A stretch of 64,000 nucleotides of DNA, taken from contig WPIO01000008.1 in the NCBI GenBank assembly GCA_009760855.2, forward strand, positions 5,835,501 to 5,899,500, written 5' to 3'. The position numbers were made by a program, and so were the translations under genes. Below the pieces are notes generated by a model. It saw nothing but the letters and a program-made list of their open reading frames with translations, did no database searches and was not told the origin of the DNA. This DNA is from Cristatella mucedo. Its lineage: Eukaryota > Bryozoa > Phylactolaemata > Cristatellidae. Position 1 is the stretch's first letter; each line of letters begins with the position of its first letter. Positions 10,901 to 53,478 of this stretch are shown here, piece after piece.

Positions 10901-13900
10901 TCGATTCCTGTGGTGGGCGATTCTTTATCGCCACTGGAAGCGGTGGTGATAGCCGTAAAGGCTCTTCTGTCGCTATACAAAAAGAGGCTGTTTAATCAGC
11001 TAGGATTTTTTTTTTTAGGTAAGGTGGTTGCTTTTCACGACCTCGGTCCTGAGGTCGTGTGTTCGAATACTGCTGTGGGCGATCCTTTATCGCCACTGCA
11101 AGCGGTGGTGGTAGCCGTAAAGGCTCTTCTGTCGCTATACAAAAAGAGGCTGTTTAATCAGCTATTATTATTATTGTTACTATTACACCGACGGCTCTGT
11201 GGCCCAAATAATAAAGAAATAAATCCTAGCTGATTGAACAGCATCTTTTTGTATAGCGACAGAAGAGCCTTTACGGCTATCACCACCGCTTGCAGTGGCG
11301 ATAAAGGATCGCCCACTGCAGGAATCAAACCCACGACCTTGGAACCGAGGTCGTGAAAGCAACCACCTTACCTAGTGTGCCATCATGGCCCAGAGCTCAA
11401 ACCAGCTGCAATGTCAATGCCCCGAGTCTGATGTCCCACTGCCAACATATCTCACGACGGCGGATATGGCGGATATGGCCTCGGCCATCATATAAATAGA
11501 ATCGCGAATAATGACTATCCGCCATAATCCGGCTGATTTAGCTGGCGCCGCCACTTGAGCATATCTGTATGGATTTAACGTGTGCGCGGCGTATATTTTG
11601 TATGCAGCCTTGAAGCTCGTAAGACGTAGTGAAAAAAGTTTTCTCTGCGCACTCACGAGTGTACGCGAACATGCCTGCCACCAACGGCGTCAGTCTGTCC
11701 ATTCGTCGCGGCTCCTGTCTTACCGCCCGATCACTTGCTGTCGCTGTCAAGCTGCCCGTGTGCCGCCCGTCCGTCTCTCTGACCTTCCGGCGGAAGCGCC
11801 CTGAGCAGCCCGATGACCGAGCGAGCGCGCGCCGCGAGCTAGTCCGACGCACATTGCAGGTGCTGGCTCTCGGCGTGGAGCAGCGCCTGCTTCCGGCCGC
11901 CCTCGAGTACGTCCGGAACGCGTCGAAGAGCGAGCGCAGCATAATCGCCAAGGTACTGCAGCAGGGCGCCCGCGGCAGAGGCGACACTCTGCGGCTGGAC
12001 CCCGACGACGCCCTGGAGCCGGGCCAACTGAAAGCCGTCGAACGATGGCTGAACGCGGCGAACGACAAAGGTACGCCGTTGGTGCCGCACTGGCGCAGTG
12101 GCTGCACTTTGACATTTCTGAACTAGCACAAGGTCGGGCACTGCCTGGCAGTAGTTGGATTTAGGTAGATGTTGTTCTTGTATCTGCTTTACACACTGCA
12201 CTCGTTGAAACGAGCTGTCATATCGAGCGAATGACTAGACCAGCAGATTATCTGAGGGAGACCTAACTTGGACTTGGACTTGGCATGGCCGGTCCTACCG
12301 CTGCGAGTCTGCAAGCCCCTAAGGGTTACGTGCCCCTACACGGTCACATGCCCCCAAGGGTCACAGCAATGCGCTTTCGCCAATTCTTCGTCCGAGCAAT
12401 TTGAGCCGGGCTGTGCTGCTTTGTCCTTCGAATTATAAGGCTTAATGTAGACTGTGAGTGGGGCTACCCCAAAGCCCCTCCTATTAATCAAACTAGATGG
12501 CTGTTTATAAATGCACGCTGACAACCACGGCGAATTAAATTCAAAATAAATCTTCCATTCCAAAATTGCATGCATTTTCTCAATAATAATAATAAATATT
12601 AGTAGTAATAATAGTAATACATTTGTATATTGCCCCCTCAGAACTTAATCTCTTTCTAGGCACTTTGCATGTGCTGTAAAGGAAGCATAACCGTATGGTT
12701 AATGGTAACATGCATAGCGTCAACGTGAATAATGCGGATAGTGTAGAATTCGCAGTGTCGGCTCGCATAAGCACGCAGAGAATAAATCACAAGGACCGAG
12801 CAAAGGCTGTGATGAACAGGTGCGTTTTGTAAAGGCCAGCCAGCAGCTCTTCATCATGATGAGAGAGGGAGAGGTGTCGCGATTCTTGATGGCGTCAAAT
12901 TGTACTCATGGTCCAGAGGCAGTTGATTGGCGGAACGCCCCGAATGGCGAAATAGCCAAAGAATCGCAGAAATTAAAAGGCACCTTAGGTATCGCTGCCG
13001 GTATCCCCGAAAGGAAAAGCTGTAAGATACACAGAGGACATGCACCCTGGGAACCAACACGTAGCATACCGGTTCGCTTGTACGTATGCGTAGGCTTTTA
13101 GGTTTTTCTGTCCTTACCTTTCACAAGCCACGACTACCGAGTGACTATTACGCTGTTAGAGCGTGCAGTAGCGCGATCGAATGCCAACTTTTCGCGAGCA
13201 TCTACAGTACACGCAGCTGCACACAAATATAAACACTGGTACACGATAGACATATCTTTTATTGGAGAATATAATGGTATTTATATTTATCGGGCGGGTG
13301 TTTGAACGTCCTTACCCTTTGGTTGCATGGCGGCGACGTGCCGATCAACGACTGGAAGGGGCTGCCGATCGGCATACCATTTCATGGATTGTGAGTTCTT
13401 CCCCCCCCCCGCCCGCCCCGCGAGAGCTAGTCCCGACAGATGCACTATAGCGGCTTCTCGCTTAAGTGCTTAGGCCACAAACACAGCGCCCGTAAAACTA
13501 CGAATCGTTGCCCACTCGCGACGAATACAAAGTCGAAGCCTGGGAGCGTCCAAGCACGGCTACAGCGAGTCCAATAGATGCAGGACCAATACGCGCAGAG
13601 GAATTCCGGGCGGTAGCTGAGCGCGGCAGCAATAAGCAGCGCACGGCCTATACTTTAATGTAGCGAGTATATGACCTTAGCATAGAGTAGTCCATTCGAC
13701 ATCCACGGCGATTGGGGGCTACAGGCTTCCAGCAATAGCCGTAGCGTACAACTCCATTCGAAACTCAAACCGCACGATCACCAGTTCGATGGCCAGAGCA
13801 CAACCACTAATTATTACGTATCGTATTTAGTTTCTATAGATTTTAATTCGGAAGCCGCAAATAATCTCTACGGTTGTCATAATCTATCCGATAAATTATT

Positions 13901-15584
13901 CCACCATTTCGCTCACACGTACCGCGTCGCTGGCGCCGTCTGACAGCGATGCATCATGCAGAGAGCCAGACGCCTTTCGTTGCCTGGCTACTACGACGCG
14001 AGCGCACCGATGACGTAGGCCAACGCGTCCTTCTTGACGATATCACCTGCAACTCCCGCGTATCTTTCGCGACCTTCCTATCTGCGGCCTTCATCAGGGC
14101 AACACCTGTTGCTGCGGCAAGGATATACAGGTGCATACAGTTGACCACAAACACACACACACACACACACAGAGGTACATTCGAGCACACACACACACAC
14201 AAATATGCGCACATGAGTAAATTACAGCTGCACACATGTGTATGCGAGTACACTAGAGCAACATAAAGGTAAATCTTAAGAGGCAGCACACAAATTGACA
14301 AAGCCGCAAGCAACCGGGTGTCGGAAGCAAAAGAGAACCAGCAAATCACGAGGGTAAAGGAAGTGCCGGAGTCGTATGGGAAGAAATAGTGTCGGCGCCG
14401 ACCTCGGAAATGAGTAGCTATATTTTAATTTGATTAAAATTAAAATCTAATCGTCTCCGAAAGAGATACCGAGCAAGTCACCTTGCGCCCTTCTTTGAGC
14501 ATTCGCACTGTGGCAGACCGCGAGCGGCATAAGACTTTTATGAAGGGCTCGAGATACGCCAAAGCCACAAAAAGTGATATTCAAAGTGATAGTCGACCGC
14601 TGCTGGCCTCCGCAAGCCGACGATGCTTGACCAGACTAAGTGACTTGGCGGCAGTGCGAACAGACAGAGAAACCCCGAACGAGTGAGCGCGCACGCATCC
14701 AGACATATTCCCGCCGCACTTTCTACCGCTGCTGTGAGAATAGCTGGCCAAACTTGCGTCTGCTTCCGCACGCCCAGAACGCGAGGTGGCGCGCCACTTC
14801 TTCAACTCGATACTGGCGGCCGAGGCGGCCGGAGGCGGAGCGAGCGACTGCGGCGGAGCAACGTCGGACGCCGGAGGCGCTCAGAGGGCCAAGCTGGCGG
14901 CGCTGCTCGATCGGCTCGACAGGTGAGCCCCGCCAGAAGACGCTCCGAGCGACTGCTCTCGACGGCCGCTCACCGCGATCGGTGCGATCTGTCTAGGGTA
15001 CAACGCATCACCGAAGTCCGCCATAGTGCAGCAAAAATCGACCAGAAATTCGTGGTGCGAAGCTCGAATTTCAAAGGATTATTGTAGTAGCACACGCCCG
15101 TTACGGCGTCGCCACCGAATTTCTCGCAACTGTGCTCTCGTGAGTTCTCATGCGAATCGGCTGGAAAGACGCTGGCCTCTACCGAAATCCGCGGCAATCC
15201 GCTTGAGTGCACGGCAAATCTACCGGAAATAGATCGTTCTCGCGAATCTCCATCCTGGATGCATATTATTACACTACGCTGTCGTTCAAATGTATCTACA
15301 GATCAAATTCTGCGGAGTTTCTCGCTCATTCATTCTCATGCAATCCACTGCAAGCGACTGCATCGCCAGTGGCGGCGGCTCATTGCGGGCCCGGATCCTC
15401 GAGGTCGATTTCAGTGGACGCGACGCATGAGAACGCGAGAGCTCAAAATGGTTCGCGGCGGCGAGATTGCGAATACTTTAATTGTCAGATTTAGTCAGTG
15501 TGGCCAGTTTTCACTTCATTGGAGTGGATTTCGGCGATTCGTTGCACACCGGGAGGGCTAGCGAGCCTCTCCCTCCCTCTCCCT

Positions 15585-15631
<47 letters not shown>

Positions 15632-16369
15632 ACTCACTCACTCACTCACTCACTCACTCACTCACTCACTCACTCACTCACTCACTCACTCACTCACTCA
15701 CTCACTCACTCTCTCACTCTCTCACTCACTCACTCACTCCCTCTTGGCACCCGCACACGCCGCTTTCATTCGTGTGGGAAAGCTCCCAATAGGCTCGCCG
15801 TCCCGCCCCGCCCCCGCCCGCTACAAATGAGGCCGAAGCTCATGCGCCCACTCAACCTCGTCACTTCTCGCGATGCCTCCAAGTGCTCGCGATGCTTCCG
15901 GTGCTTCCGATGCTTCCGGGTGCTCACGGGTCGCCTGCGCTACTGCGACATTGCAGGGAGCGCTCCACGAGACCGCGGCCCTTGAGGCCGGCAGCGGCAA
16001 CCAGAGGCACAGAGGTATCTTCGGCGGCGGCCAGCGTCGACAGCGTTCGGCTGAGGCACTTGCGCCTCCTGTCGCCGAATACCAGGGCCGCCAGATGGCA
16101 GCACCAGACGTGGCATCATCTGCCATCGTACCCAAGCAAGAATAGGACCGACAACATCAGCTCGCACTACCTGCGCACGCATAAGCCAGTTTCCCTGCAT
16201 TTTACAATCCATCCGGACTGGGGCGAATAAGGATAGCTGAGGCAGGGAGGGCCGAGCGAGTCGCCGCCACCGCCTGCCAGCTCTGCGAGGCAGGGAGGGC
16301 TGAGCGAGCCACCGCCTGCCAGGTCTGCGAGCTGCACCGCATTAGTCAATGGAAACTCTGCTCAATAAA
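6764..16369 (+). CDS. Unrecognised multi-exon gene in CpG island (gene A)
   Basis: I do not recognise this protein. A chain of exons joins in phase: 6764-6769, 8136-8178, 9599-9882, 11809-12070 and 14778-14922, 740 nt in all, then a terminal exon. The product would begin MARFNLWKIPSKLVDD. A Gly/Ser-rich segment follows, then DSRLYVDECANGDLSEMEKE, then about 130 residues that look helical and charged (LEYVRNASKSERSIIAKVLQ, ERWLNAANDKEREVARHFFN, AKLAALLDRLDR). No membrane segment or signal peptide is visible. Two terminal exons fit the phase: 14997-15087 (276 residues in all) or 15957-16230 (337). A poly(A) signal is at 16,364. The first ATG of an otherwise open frame is at 6,764, right before a donor. 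Helical content could suit a scaffold or regulatory protein, but no function is assigned. Confidence 0.5.
7816..7906. repeat. (CT)n microsatellite
   Basis: About 40 CT units with two TTTCT breaks near the end, inside gene A intron 1 in the CpG island. Confidence 0.95.
8136..8178 (+). CDS. Gene A 43-nt micro-exon 2
   Basis: Bounded by a strong acceptor (CCTCTTTTTTTGCAG) and a strong donor (GACG|GTGAGT). It encodes RFNLWKIPSKLVDD in the only phase that fits both neighbours. Too short for ordinary ORF calling. No homology recognised. Confidence 0.55.
9437..9577 (+). mobile_element. tRNA-derived SINE, family B (gene A intron 2)
   Basis: GGAGGTAAGACGCTCGCTC and TAGGTTTGAGTTC head, then AAGCGGTGGTGATAGCCGTG, AAGGCTCTTCTGACGC and TGTACAAATGAAG. 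The first intron-3'-side feature before the exon 3 acceptor at 9,598. Confidence 0.65.
9599..9882 (+). CDS. Gene A coding exon 3 (Gly/Ser-rich)
   Basis: The acceptor is ACCGTTGCAG|TG and the donor AAGGAG|GTAAAC. It encodes VPQIVQLTAAAGG, a long Gly/Ser-rich low-complexity part, then LERPWRDRL and DSRLYVDECANGDLSEMEKE. The acceptor lies about 20 bp past the tail of a SINE (9,437-9,577). Confidence 0.5.
10838..11016 (+). mobile_element. tRNA-derived SINE, family B, full-length
   Basis: Starts GAGCCGTGATGGCACACTAG (A-box TGGCACACTAGG) and carries a perfect B box, GGTTCGATTCC, at about 10,898-10,908. The body is GATAGCCGTAAAGGCTCTTC and TGTCGCTATACAAAAAGAGG, ending in poly(T). Pol III promoter elements appear intact. 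Confidence 0.75.
11017..11186 (+). mobile_element. SINE family B, tandem second copy
   Basis: Directly follows the previous copy and starts inside the A box (TAGGTAAGGTGG). The B box is TGTTCGAATAC. The body is the same and the tail is ATT repeat. Confidence 0.7.
11221..11394 (-). mobile_element. SINE family B, inverted third copy
   Basis: Reverse orientation, full-length, ending GTGTGCCATCATGGC on the plus strand. With the two upstream plus copies it forms a long inverted repeat inside gene A intron 3. Confidence 0.75.
11809..12070 (+). CDS. Gene A coding exon 4 (helical core)
   Basis: The acceptor is CCTGAGCAG|CCC, after a pyrimidine-rich stretch; the donor is ACAAAG|GTACGC. It encodes a charged, Leu-rich segment including RRELVRRTLQVLALG, LEYVRNASKSERSIIAKVLQ and LKAVERWLNAANDK. 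The composition looks coding in this frame and disordered in the others. Confidence 0.6.
12595..12830 (-). mobile_element. LINE 3' end (tail plus about 180 bp)
   Basis: Read on the minus strand: a coding-end remnant, then a block containing CACTAACC-type and CATGCTTCC-type sequence, then the AGAAAGAGATTAAGTTCTGA tail and an ATT repeat. The same block recurs at 31,125-31,400 and 62,868-63,140. Confidence 0.6.
12831..14777. other. Gene A intron 4, no further gene seen
   Basis: Holds a LINE 3' end at its left, a (CA)n tract at 14.15 kb and otherwise unassigned sequence. Confidence 0.5.
14149..14202. repeat. (CA)n microsatellite, gene A intron 4
   Basis: Two CA tracts separated by a short AGAGGTACATTCGAG segment. 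Confidence 0.9.
14778..14922 (+). CDS. Gene A coding exon 5
   Basis: The acceptor is CACGCCCAG|AA, which completes Glu across the junction; the donor is GACAG|GTGAGC. It encodes EREVARHFFNSILAAEAAGG, a Gly/Ala/Asp spacer and AKLAALLDRLD. The phase fit with exon 4 (KEREV) supports it. Confidence 0.6.
14997..15087 (+). CDS. Gene A alternative terminal exon (a)
   Basis: After a possible 74-nt intron (donor 14,923, acceptor GATCTGTCTAG at 14,996) the frame continues VQRITEVRHSAAKIDQKFVV and ends at TAG 15,085. It would prolong the helical end of exon 5. A 30-codon open frame can occur by chance here. Confidence 0.3.
15567..15742. repeat. (CT)n then (CTCA)n compound microsatellite
   Basis: CCCT and CT units, then about 28 CTCA/CACT units. 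Downstream of gene A exon 5, in intron or 3' UTR depending on which terminal exon is used. Confidence 0.95.
15957..16230 (+). CDS. Gene A alternative terminal exon (b)
   Basis: The acceptor CGACATTGCAG at 15,956 joins exon 5 in phase and stays open to TAA 16,228-16,230, giving an Arg/Ser/Ala-rich tail. A second frame here (through ALHETAALEAGSGNQ to a stop at 16,143) looks more protein-like but would need an extra exon to correct phase. Confidence 0.3.
16364..16369 (+). terminator. AATAAA poly(A) signal, probable end of gene A
   Basis: Clear AATAAA, 134 nt past the stop of terminal exon (b), followed by AT- then CT-rich sequence. No other plus-strand gene is visible before Flower at 18.6 kb. 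Confidence 0.45.
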
Positions 16370-16730
16370 TATCTCACTCCCCTGTGCCACAACGCGGCCA
16401 TTTGCGCTGGTCCTAGTAAGCGCAAGCCGAGAAAACGGCGGCGTAGCCGAATTTCGGTGCATGGCTCAGCATTGACCTTGATGTGGTGCTTCGCAAAGTC
16501 AAGGCCTTCTCTCTAAAGTCCGCCAGGATGAGCTCTATTGCCGCTCCAAAACAACTCGGCTATTCCCCATTCTGAGAGAGCCTGGAGGCGCTCGCTGAAG
16601 AAGCGCCTATTGAGTTTGCCAACAAAATTATGTCTTTAGCAAGTCTAAAGTAACGGGACAGTCCTCACTGGGCACCAGCCCACGCCAAAAGCGAGCCCCT
16701 CTAGCAGTCTTTTTTCAGCACAACCTAAAT

Positions 16731-16731
16731 A

Positions 16732-16816
<85 letters not shown>
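16731..16816. repeat. (GA)n microsatellite
   Basis: About 42 AG units between gene A and Flower. Confidence 0.95.
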
Positions 16817-16818
<2 letters not shown>

Positions 16819-17214
16819 AGACCTCCTTCGGAACAGAGCGTCGTCGAGGCGGTGCGTCCGAGGCACGCTGCCCGACAAGCTTCTCAAGTCATTCTTTAAT
16901 CCTGGGGAGCTTCTTTCTGGAGGCCCGGTAGCCTACTGGGAAGGGCTACGAGGCTCTCGGCGGGTCCGTGCAGTGAGCTGAAGGCTGAATAATCTTTCAT
17001 TTTGGAACCGCTGCCGTCCCAGATTAGAGCAACATGAGACGACGAGACCGAAGTTGCCTGCCGACTGGGCACTAGCCCAGTCGGGATAGTAACGCTCTCG
17101 CTGGAGACATACTGTGAAGCTGCACGCGAGGGGGAATTCCTCATCGGGCAAGCATTTCCGGCCCCTCCCCAATGAAAACGCGCATGCTCCCGCTTCAACG
17201 GTTTTGTGTTTAAT

Positions 17215-17940
17215 TCAAAGTATAATTGAAGCCCGCGCCCCCCCCCCCGCCGTCGCTGCCGCCAGGGGAATGCCAGTAAGTGGCACGCCAGCGTAGCTGC
17301 CTCCACAGCCGCCGCTCAGTCTGACAGCCCCCGTCCCGCCTTCCTGGAAGCCTGCTAGCCGCCAGGAAGGGGTTATCGGGCTTCCGGGCGGTGCTGCATG
17401 GGCTGTTCTGGGCAAAGCTGGGGGTGGGGCGGCGGGGACCTCTAGCGGCTGCAGCGTCGGTCGCGGTAGCCCGGCCGGCGCTTCTAGCTTCCGGACCGGC
17501 TGCCGGCGAGGGGATTGTGGCGGCGGCGGCGGTAGCGGCGGCGGTCTCCAGTCCTCATTGAGGCTTACTCTCTCGCCGATGGCCGCCTTCCGGCTGCCTC
17601 GACAGCTCCTCGATAACGAGGCCCGAGCCGGACGCAGGACTCCGCCGCCGCGGCGGTGACGCAGCGACGTCGCAGCACAACTCCTCCGCACAGTGCATGA
17701 ATGCTTGCAGGGGTCACGCGCCTCAAGCCAGGGCAGCGCGGCGGGATGGGCGAGATGCGAGCCGCAGCCCTCGGATCGGGTCAGTCTGCAGGACAGTCAA
17801 CCGGTCAGCAGCCGACGTGGGAAAGCGCCTTCACGCCGTCCGGTGCTGACCGCGGTGGGCCGTGCGGTTCTACAGACGCAGCCGGAAGAGTCCACCTGCG
17901 AGCAGCGATGGACGGCGTGGTCTTAGTACTCACTACACTT
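17215..17940. promoter_or_regulatory. GC-rich block upstream of Flower
   Basis: A CpG- and GC-rich stretch about 0.7-1.4 kb upstream of the Flower ATG, with a poly(C) run at about 17,239-17,250. A candidate promoter or noncoding first exon. No exon could be proved. Confidence 0.35.
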
Positions 17941-18626
17941 TACCTTGGAGTATATTTCCGCTCTTAGCAAGAAAGACGCGCGCGGTCATGCGACCATATC
18001 AGCGGATGCGATTGCGTTATTAAGATAAAATGAAAACTTCGCGACATTTGTAAAGTGCCTTCGGATAACTAAATCCCTACCCAGACGCTTGCAGGGATTC
18101 TCCTCAAGGCTCGCTTACAGCCGCTTGATTTTTCTAGGACGCCGTTCAGGCACAGCCAAACGAGCTGGCGGAGAGCCGACGCAAGGGAACAAGCAGCGCC
18201 GTCTTCGAGAGATTCAAACCGCGTCAATGTATAGACATAGCCTCGGGGAAACAGCTCATAATCTAGCACGAGCCATGCACAGCGGTTTGGCTAGGTCTCA
18301 ATCAGCAGACTCCGGAGTCGGTTGCAGGCGTGGCCCGATGTTACAGACCGCGTCGCCCGCTGCACCGCCTGAGCTCCGTTCAGCCCCAGCTGGGCCCAAC
18401 GCCTAAGCATTTGACCCTGCGACCGCGGCACTCGTGTCGCCGCAGTGCCAGTGTAATCCCAGGGAAGGGGTCGAAAAATTTCGCAAGATTAATTCTTGAT
18501 GAACGACCTTATCCCACCGCCCACCTTAACTTACGGACCGTGCGGGTGTAAGATTCGCCCAACGTGGCTGACTCACCGGATCCTCGAGTTAGAGGTCAAG
18601 GACGGGCGTGACTGCTAACTTGCGAG

Positions 18627-32070
<13,444 letters not shown>

Positions 32071-32428
32071 ACCGACGCCTCCTGCTCAACACTCGTCCAT
32101 TCGCGTCCCACGCTGCCACCGACACACGTGCACATTCCAGCCTTGTCAGTGGCCCGCGAGGTCATTCCAGCTGCTTCTGACTTGTCAGTCGAGTTAGCGA
32201 CGCCCGGCCCCCCCCCAGGCAGCGCACGTGGAGAGTGCTTGCTGGAGCCCAACAACGTGCGCTGCTGCTGCCTCTTCGGCAGAGAGCTTTATCGGCTGTG
32301 TCGCCGCGACGAGCCGAGCTCCAAGCCAACACAAAGAACGCTTCGCTTGGCGAAGCCGCACACGGCTGTCGGCGCACCACAACTAGCGTACCGGCAATCG
32401 CTCGGACTCAAAAGTCCGATGAAATCCT

Positions 32429-32434
32429 TTTATT
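32429..32434 (-). terminator. AATAAA poly(A) signal for the IVNS1ABP-like gene
   Basis: First clear AATAAA on the minus strand downstream of the stop codon, giving a 3' UTR of about 600 nt. That UTR includes a short (GA)n/(TC)n tract at 32,923-32,951. It lies inside the likely 3' UTR of the converging Flower gene. Position is seen; use is inferred. Confidence 0.55.
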
Positions 32435-32604
32435 CGTCACGGAAAATATAAACGAGAGGAACAGAGGGCCATCGCACGATCAGCTAAGCTCTGCCGGGTC
32501 TTCGGGTCAAGGCGGACGTCGGTGAATAACAAGTCACCGACGTCGATCGAGCAAGCAGCCCAGCTGGTGCCGGCGTTAAGCAGGGCTCTAGTCAACAAGC
32601 GGTT

Positions 32605-32610
32605 AATAAA
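32605..32610 (+). terminator. AATAAA poly(A) signal for Flower
   Basis: First AATAAA on the plus strand after the Flower stop codon, about 535 nt downstream. It lies beyond the minus-strand AATAAA of the converging gene, so the two transcripts would overlap. Use is inferred. Confidence 0.5.
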
Positions 32611-33032
32611 ATCCCGATAACAAGTCAAAGCGCATGCGCGAAACAGATCTGCATCTGGCCACTGCATTCGAGGAGCACTCGCAGGCTGGCCAGCTATTTT
32701 TGATGCCGACCCGTGGTGCCGGGTGGATCTGACACTCGCCGGTGCTCAGCTCGTGACATGCTCGATCACGGGAACCTGTCTGCCACGTGCAATTTTGGCT
32801 CCAGCTTCAACTATGAACTGAGCCGAGATGCAGAACAACGCATTCACTGAGTCAAGCGACTCTACCTACGTAATGCTGATGATGCCGAGACGATAGTAGT
32901 GACTAATGAGCCGAAATCATTCGCGAGAGAGAGAGAGAGAGAGAGAGAGAGCCAGGAAGCGCACAGCGCGAAGCGGTTCCGGCAAAGACCTAGCAATTGA
33001 GAGCTGCACGCCTCGCGAAACCTTGGCTGACG

Positions 33033-51204
<18,172 letters not shown>

Positions 51205-51291
51205 GCTGTGGCTGGTGTCTCTGCTGGCTCGAAAGGGAGCTTAATGTCCGACGAACGACGGGACAGACGGTGTGCCAGACTGACGTTAACC
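51205..51291 (-). other. Probable 5' UTR part of the IVNS1ABP-like first coding exon
   Basis: Upstream of the ATG on the minus strand, a good acceptor (a pyrimidine-rich run ending CCGCTGCAG) lies at 51,292. This suggests that the coding exon is preceded by an intron and that the transcript begins further right, possibly in the CpG island near 61 kb. An in-frame TAA sits inside this stretch. The splice site is seen; its use is inferred. Confidence 0.45.
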
Positions 51292-53220
51292 CTGCAGCGG
51301 AACACGAGAAGACTGTTACGGCGAGCAATGGCAAAAATGCACATTAGCTATCTAGCACCATTAGCTGCTGCTGCACTATGGTGCAATGCGACGGCGCTGA
51401 ATTTGACAGACTCGGCAACACCCACACGGCTGTGACAGCCTCACAGTAACTGTCAAGGCTAGCAAGTGATACCTCTTTTTCATGATGGATATCATATAAA
51501 TTATGACTCCTAGCACACTGGGTGGATGCTAAAACAGCGATTGAGGAGTGCCTAGTGGGAATGCACAAAGTAAAATTAAAACGAATTCCGCCTGCACACC
51601 AGCAGCTTACCTAACTATAATAGACACCTGTCACGGTCAGAAGTAGGCCCCAAATCTTGCTGGAGAGGAGATCAGGAAGCCACTAGGAAGTGAACACCGA
51701 CCTGCACTTACACTGAGCCTGCAGCTACCGACAGCTTCCTGGTGCAGGCTGGTCGCAGGCCATTCGGAGTGGATGCTGCTGATCCAAAAGCTTGATCCAG
51801 CTAGAGCTAGCTCGGGGCAGGATGAGACTCGATCCAGCATCCAGCTGACTAGAACCAGATCAGCCGGCATCAAGAGCAATAGCTCCTGTCCTGGGAGCCC
51901 AGCTACCGGCACCTTTGCCACGTCAGCCCCATTGTTAGGTACTCGGTGATCGGAAACCACGGTTGACTTAGGGATGCCACAGCAGTTGCCTAAGAAGGTG
52001 CACTGCAAGGGAATTGGCCTTTCCCAAGATAACCATTGACCCAATGTAGTTTTCCCAATTGCACAGGAATTGCCCGAAAATATTGTATTGCTAAGACACA
52101 GTGTCTCGAGATAGTTAGCCGAAATTGACATTTGCCCCAAGGTAAGCTCCACTTGTCCGTGCAGTTCCCTTCGAGCCACCTTTCACCTGCACAGTTGGAA
52201 AGCGCCCAATTTTGGCTTCGATCGTCCTAAGGCTAATCCATTACCAGTGTAAACAGATCTGCTGGTGCTGGCCTTGATATCTAACTAGAAGCATTATGCG
52301 GCCGGCATAATCTGCCTCGGTGGCTTGCAAATGATTCCAACCTCTAGCAGCTGGGTCGGCAAGATCCCAGTAATCAGTTAAAGAGTCCTAAAAAGTCCTA
52401 AAAAGTCGCAAGACTGAATTAAACACTGATAAAATGCATGTCGGGACATCTATTGCACCTGCAGGTTGGGGCTCCAAATAAATAGACCTCCGATGCCTGA
52501 CTGGTGAAAAGTTGGTTCAAAGATGTTTTGGGACCTGATCATACTCTTCATCAGCATAGCAGTGGAATTTTAGGTTTACAAAATCAGATTTTGACTGGGC
52601 CATGCTGCCACGATTGGTGGTTTGCATCTTGAAGGCTCTGTTGGAGCAAAAGAACATCGGGTCTGCTGTCAATTTGCGGCTGATACTAAACTTGTGGCTG
52701 GATTGGCTAGACAGGTCATGCATGACTTGGCCGAAGGCAGCCGAACACACCGCAAGAATCTCCCACAACCGCCATCACTGCAGCCATACAGCCCACGTCA
52801 ATATTTACCAGAAGGCAGCATACGATCGATTATGTAGGCAACTGACAAGCGAAAATAAGCATGCAGCATCCGGACTGGGGGGCCAGTGGGGGTTCTTTGG
52901 TATATCTAGATAAAGCTATGGAGGACTCAGACCATGACCTTTCCGATGGTGTAGTAAGGCCGAAGGATGTCGCGTGGCTTTGCTGCCCAGCTTAGCCCAT
53001 TTCCTGTCGACAATAAAGGTCATCAGCCCACCTTTAGGATCATATTGCCAAAGGGACCGGGCTTGCCCAGCTCTGCCATTCATGTGTGATGGCTGAGTAG
53101 GTAGCCAGCTGCTTTGAAGTAGTTCTAAGGCCAGCAATGGTACCCTTGCACACCACAGTGGCACGGCACGAGCCTGGGGGGCGAGGTAGGGGAAAGGCAA
53201 GGGAGGAAAAAACAGATCGC

Positions 53221-53478
53221 AGGTTACCCTCTAGAGGCACGGCACAGCCGAGCCGAGCCCCCACCGCCTCCTCCCCCCCCCCACCACGAGGCCGGGGTTG
53301 GAATTGGGGATCCACGAGGTGCTCACACACAAACACTGGGTGGCTCTACAGGCAGGTTACACTCTAGAAGCACGGCACAGCCGAGCCGATCCCCCACCGC
53401 CCCTCCCCCAGCACGAGGCCGGGGTTAGAATTGGGGAGCCACGAGGCCCTCACAAATAAACACTCTGGGTGGCTCTAC
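53221..53478. repeat. 133-bp direct duplication
   Basis: Copy 1 starts AGGTTACCCTCTAGAGGC at 53,221 and copy 2 starts AGGTTACACTCTAGAAGC at 53,354. Both contain GGCACGGCACAGCCGAGCCG and CACGAGGCCGGGGTT, at roughly 90 percent identity. Confidence 0.9.

Noticed and set aside
10838..11394. tRNA genes at 10.9 and 11.3 kb
   Set aside because: A and B boxes are present, but the sequence does not fold as a full cloverleaf and is repeated many times with a long non-tRNA body, so these are SINEs.
12820..13101. 93-codon frame at 12.8-13.1 kb
   Set aside because: It follows a LINE 3' end and lacks splice sites that fit gene A; no motif recognised.
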